64,000 bases of DNA from Bdellovibrionales bacterium RIFCSPHIGHO2_01_FULL_40_29. GTDB taxonomy: Bacteria > Bdellovibrionota > Bdellovibrionia > Bdellovibrionales > Bdellovibrionaceae. Numbering within the stretch: the first letter of the stretch is position 1; each line of letters begins with the position of its first letter. Positions 62,636 to 64,000 of the stretch are shown here, piece by piece. The notes under the pieces were generated by a model that saw only the letters and a list, made by a program, of their open reading frames with translations, was not told where the DNA came from and did not search any database. The stretch covers positions 744,001 to 808,000 of the forward strand of contig MEPU01000004.1 in assembly GCA_001771815.1 (NCBI GenBank), given 5' to 3'. The translations under genes were made by a program, and so were the position numbers.

Positions 62636-63237
62636 CAAGTCAGATGGTTATAAACATCTTTCCCCAAGGAACTCAATGCTAAACGACGTCCTTTATCGAC
62701 GATCAATTCCAACTTCATCAATTCGCGGTACAAAGTTAAATCTTGAATTGGAACAATATCACGCCCCTTGGCAGCCCCTAACTTCAAAACATACATCTTT
62801 TGTTTTTCAGTCAATTGCTGAGTTAATGGCGGATTTTGGTTAAGAGATTCTTTCCAAAGTCCATCCGCAATGAGTTGAGCTGATTTTGTAAGCTTCTTGG
62901 GATTAAACACATAAACTTGAGCTTGCTCCAGCTGACCAGAGATTTTTTGCACGGTCTTTGTAATTCTCTGATGTAATCCTTTCGTCGCATCAGAAAAGTG
63001 CACACCATGAAATGAATCCATTAATGTGACTAAAGTTTCATCCATTTTGAGCTCGATCAATTGACCCAAAATGGAATCACGGCCTTGATCGATATAAATT
63101 GGAAATCCAACTGGAAGACGATAAACAGAGCCTTCAATTGTAGCAGCTTCATAGGAAACAATAAAATTTTTGAGCTTTTCAAAGTTTAACATGCCCTCGG
63201 TCCAAGAACCGATAGCGAAAAAACGCATTGTCATCAT
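62635..63237 (-). CDS. GGCT-like (gamma-glutamylcyclotransferase fold) protein
   Basis: 200 aa. The N-terminal FAIGSWTEGML, AATIEGSVYRLP and GQLIEL, LDSFHG sequence pattern is the AIG2/GGCT fold with the Y/F-G-S-L-like substrate loop; the C-terminal half is helical with a winged-helix-like ending (RELMKLELIVDKGRRLALSSLG), which is unusual. Start from GAGGGGG just upstream; ATG codons at 63237, 63234 and 63228 are alternatives. Coupled to trmL by a 1-nt overlap. Substrate unknown. Confidence 0.65.
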   Translation of the reverse strand: MMTMRFFAIGSWTEGMLNFEKLKNFIVSYEAATIEGSVYRLPVGFPIYIDQGRDSILGQLIELKMDETLVTLMDSFHGVHFSDATKGLHQRITKTVQKISGQLEQAQVYVFNPKKLTKSAQLIADGLWKESLNQNPPLTQQLTEKQKMYVLKLGAAKGRDIVPIQDLTLYRELMKLELIVDKGRRLALSSLGKDVYNHLT

Positions 63238-63350
63238 GAATCCCCCTCAGAACCATAAAGAAAACTAGTTTAGTCAGCAGAAAGTTGGGTTGTTCTAACA
63301 AAGCTTTTCGTAATGCGCAAATTTTTAAGATTGCGTTAGCGTGACAAACT

Positions 63351-63378
63351 TTGACCCTTCATGGAAATTCGTTAAAAT
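63351..63378 (+). promoter_or_regulatory. Candidate sigma-70-type promoter for the GcvH-like gene
   Basis: TTGACC (63351-63356), a 16-nt spacer and TAAAAT (63373-63378), about 60 nt before the ATG at 63438, which has GGAGA upstream. Judged by eye against the consensus. Confidence 0.55.
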
Positions 63379-63437
63379 GAATTAAAAAACAGGCAAAACA
63401 CTGAACGGCGCTTTGAACGCCTTACACGGAGAGACTC

Positions 63438-63839
63438 ATGGAAATTGAAATCAAAAATTTTGCACATCATATGTGGTACCAAGATGAAGATGGAATTATC
63501 ACTATCGGAATAAATGAAGAGGGCCTCGCCGATATCACCGAGATCACTTCAGTTGATTTACCACCAGAAAATGAAAGTGTTGCCGAAGATGTCGCAATTG
63601 GAACAATCGAAACGGATGACGGCCCCCTTGATATTTATTCTCCTGTAGCAGGTAAAGTTGTCGAAGTGAATACACAAGTTTTAGAAGATCCCTCATTGAT
63701 TCAAGAAGATCCTTATGAAGAGGGCTGGTTGGTGCGCATCGAAGCCAGCGAAGAAATTGTTGATGATGATGACGACGATGAGGATTTTGACGACGAAGAA
63801 GATGACGATTTAGATGACGACGACGAAGAAGAGGAGTAA
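63438..63839 (+). CDS. GcvH-like protein lacking the lipoyl lysine, with acidic tail
   Basis: 133 aa. WYQDEDGIITIGINEEGLADI and DIYSPVAGKVVEVNTQVLEDPSLIQEDPYEEGWLVRI align with glycine cleavage H protein. The lipoyl site should read E-S-V-K-A-x-S-D-I-Y, but here it is E-T-D-D-G-P-L-D-I-Y, so the lysine is replaced by Asp and lipoylation is impossible at that spot. The chain ends in about 27 Asp/Glu-dominated residues. A non-redox scaffold or regulator is likely. No other gcv genes are seen. Confidence 0.85.
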   Translation: MEIEIKNFAHHMWYQDEDGIITIGINEEGLADITEITSVDLPPENESVAEDVAIGTIETDDGPLDIYSPVAGKVVEVNTQVLEDPSLIQEDPYEEGWLVRIEASEEIVDDDDDDEDFDDEEDDDLDDDDEEEE

Positions 63840-64000
63840 TTATCCTTTACTTTGTAACGTGCTCTCTGATCTGGGGACTCACCTGGATTGCCATTAAATT
63901 TCAATTGCACGCGCTGGATTCAAATGTTGCCGTCTTTTACCGGTTCCTATTAGCTAGTTTTTTACTGTTTGCTTGGGCCGTCTTTAAACGAGTTCCACTT
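63839..64000 (+). CDS. EamA/DMT-family transporter, N-terminal part
   Basis: Partial gene cut by the right edge. The frame LYFVTCSLIWGLTWIAIKF, then FYRFLLASFLLFAW is the first two membrane helices of a drug/metabolite transporter. No ATG, GTG or TTG occurs between an in-frame stop at 63815 and this sequence; ATT at 63839 or ATC at 63842, right after GAGGAG, is the likely initiation codon. It lies directly behind the GcvH-like gene. Confidence 0.72.
   Translation, partial: MILYFVTCSLIWGLTWIAIKFQLHALDSNVAVFYRFLLASFLLFAWAVFKRVPL

Noticed and set aside
63713-63910. Open frame on the minus strand with long Ser runs
   Set aside because: It is the antisense shadow of the acidic tail of the GcvH-like gene; GAT/GAC/GAA/GAG repeats read backwards give Ser-rich frames.
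1-64000. tRNA, rRNA, CRISPR arrays or prophage genes
   Set aside because: Read through on both strands; no T-arm-like motifs with plausible acceptor stems, no regularly spaced repeats and no phage structural genes were found. A tRNA or CRISPR search program would settle this.

Overview
The window is a dense, AT-rich bacterial chromosome segment with no tRNA, rRNA or CRISPR array that I could see. Several features point to a predatory-type Bdellovibrionota (Bdellovibrio or Pseudobdellovibrio-like) organism. The lexA operator matches the TTACN3GTAA box known from Bdellovibrio. There is a TIGR02147-type protein, many lipoproteins and secreted hydrolases (trypsin-like, matrixin-like, MpaA-type), a caa3 oxidase and menaquinone genes. 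The genus is an inference; no marker gene such as 16S rRNA is present.

Layout. 0-4 kb: a cut-off cyclic-nucleotide-binding regulator, an S1/P1 nuclease, an insertion sequence with about 64-bp inverted ends, and a porin-like outer-membrane protein. 4.4-9.2 kb: rnr-ubiB-LysR operon, in which rnr and ubiB overlap by 158 nt. 9.2-20 kb: housekeeping genes (msrA, agmatinase family, mutY, DEAD-box helicase, hydrolase, pcnB, transketolase, adenosine deaminase, proline iminopeptidase). 20-26.6 kb: an accessory-looking stretch of small secreted proteins and lipoproteins with palindromes, a CAATT tandem repeat, a pair of 34-bp direct repeats and a trypsin-like protease with a hairpin over its ribosome-binding site.

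26.6-36.5 kb is the standout: a chorismate/menaquinone locus. On the minus strand aroB, aroA, a fused aroK-aroD-aroE gene and aroC are joined by 1- and 4-nt overlaps. Their order (DHQ synthase, EPSP synthase, shikimate kinase, DHQ dehydratase, shikimate dehydrogenase) is exactly the domain order of the eukaryotic pentafunctional AROM protein. With the adjacent DAHP synthase, all seven steps to chorismate lie here. Next to them are menF, menD, menH and menG, which use chorismate.

36.6-50 kb: icd, ung, a possible ribosome-hibernation-like protein, MpaA-type peptidase, lexA with its operator, a large unknown membrane protein, a PPC-domain protein, a PhnD-like binding lipoprotein, lon-osmC facing oxyR, a 2OG-oxygenase fused to an AgmX-like tail, and a tyrosine-catabolism pair (FAH family and maleylacetoacetate isomerase). 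50.9-56.8 kb: a complete caa3-type cytochrome oxidase operon (cytochrome c, SCO, ctaC, ctaD, ctaE, ctaF, ctaB). 57-64 kb: a matrixin-like metalloprotease, secA with two small partners, trmL, a GGCT-fold protein, a GcvH-like protein that lacks the lipoyl lysine and has a long acidic tail, and the start of an EamA transporter.

Convergent genes almost always meet with overlapping or touching stop codons, leaving little room for intrinsic terminators. That is a striking architectural habit of this genome.
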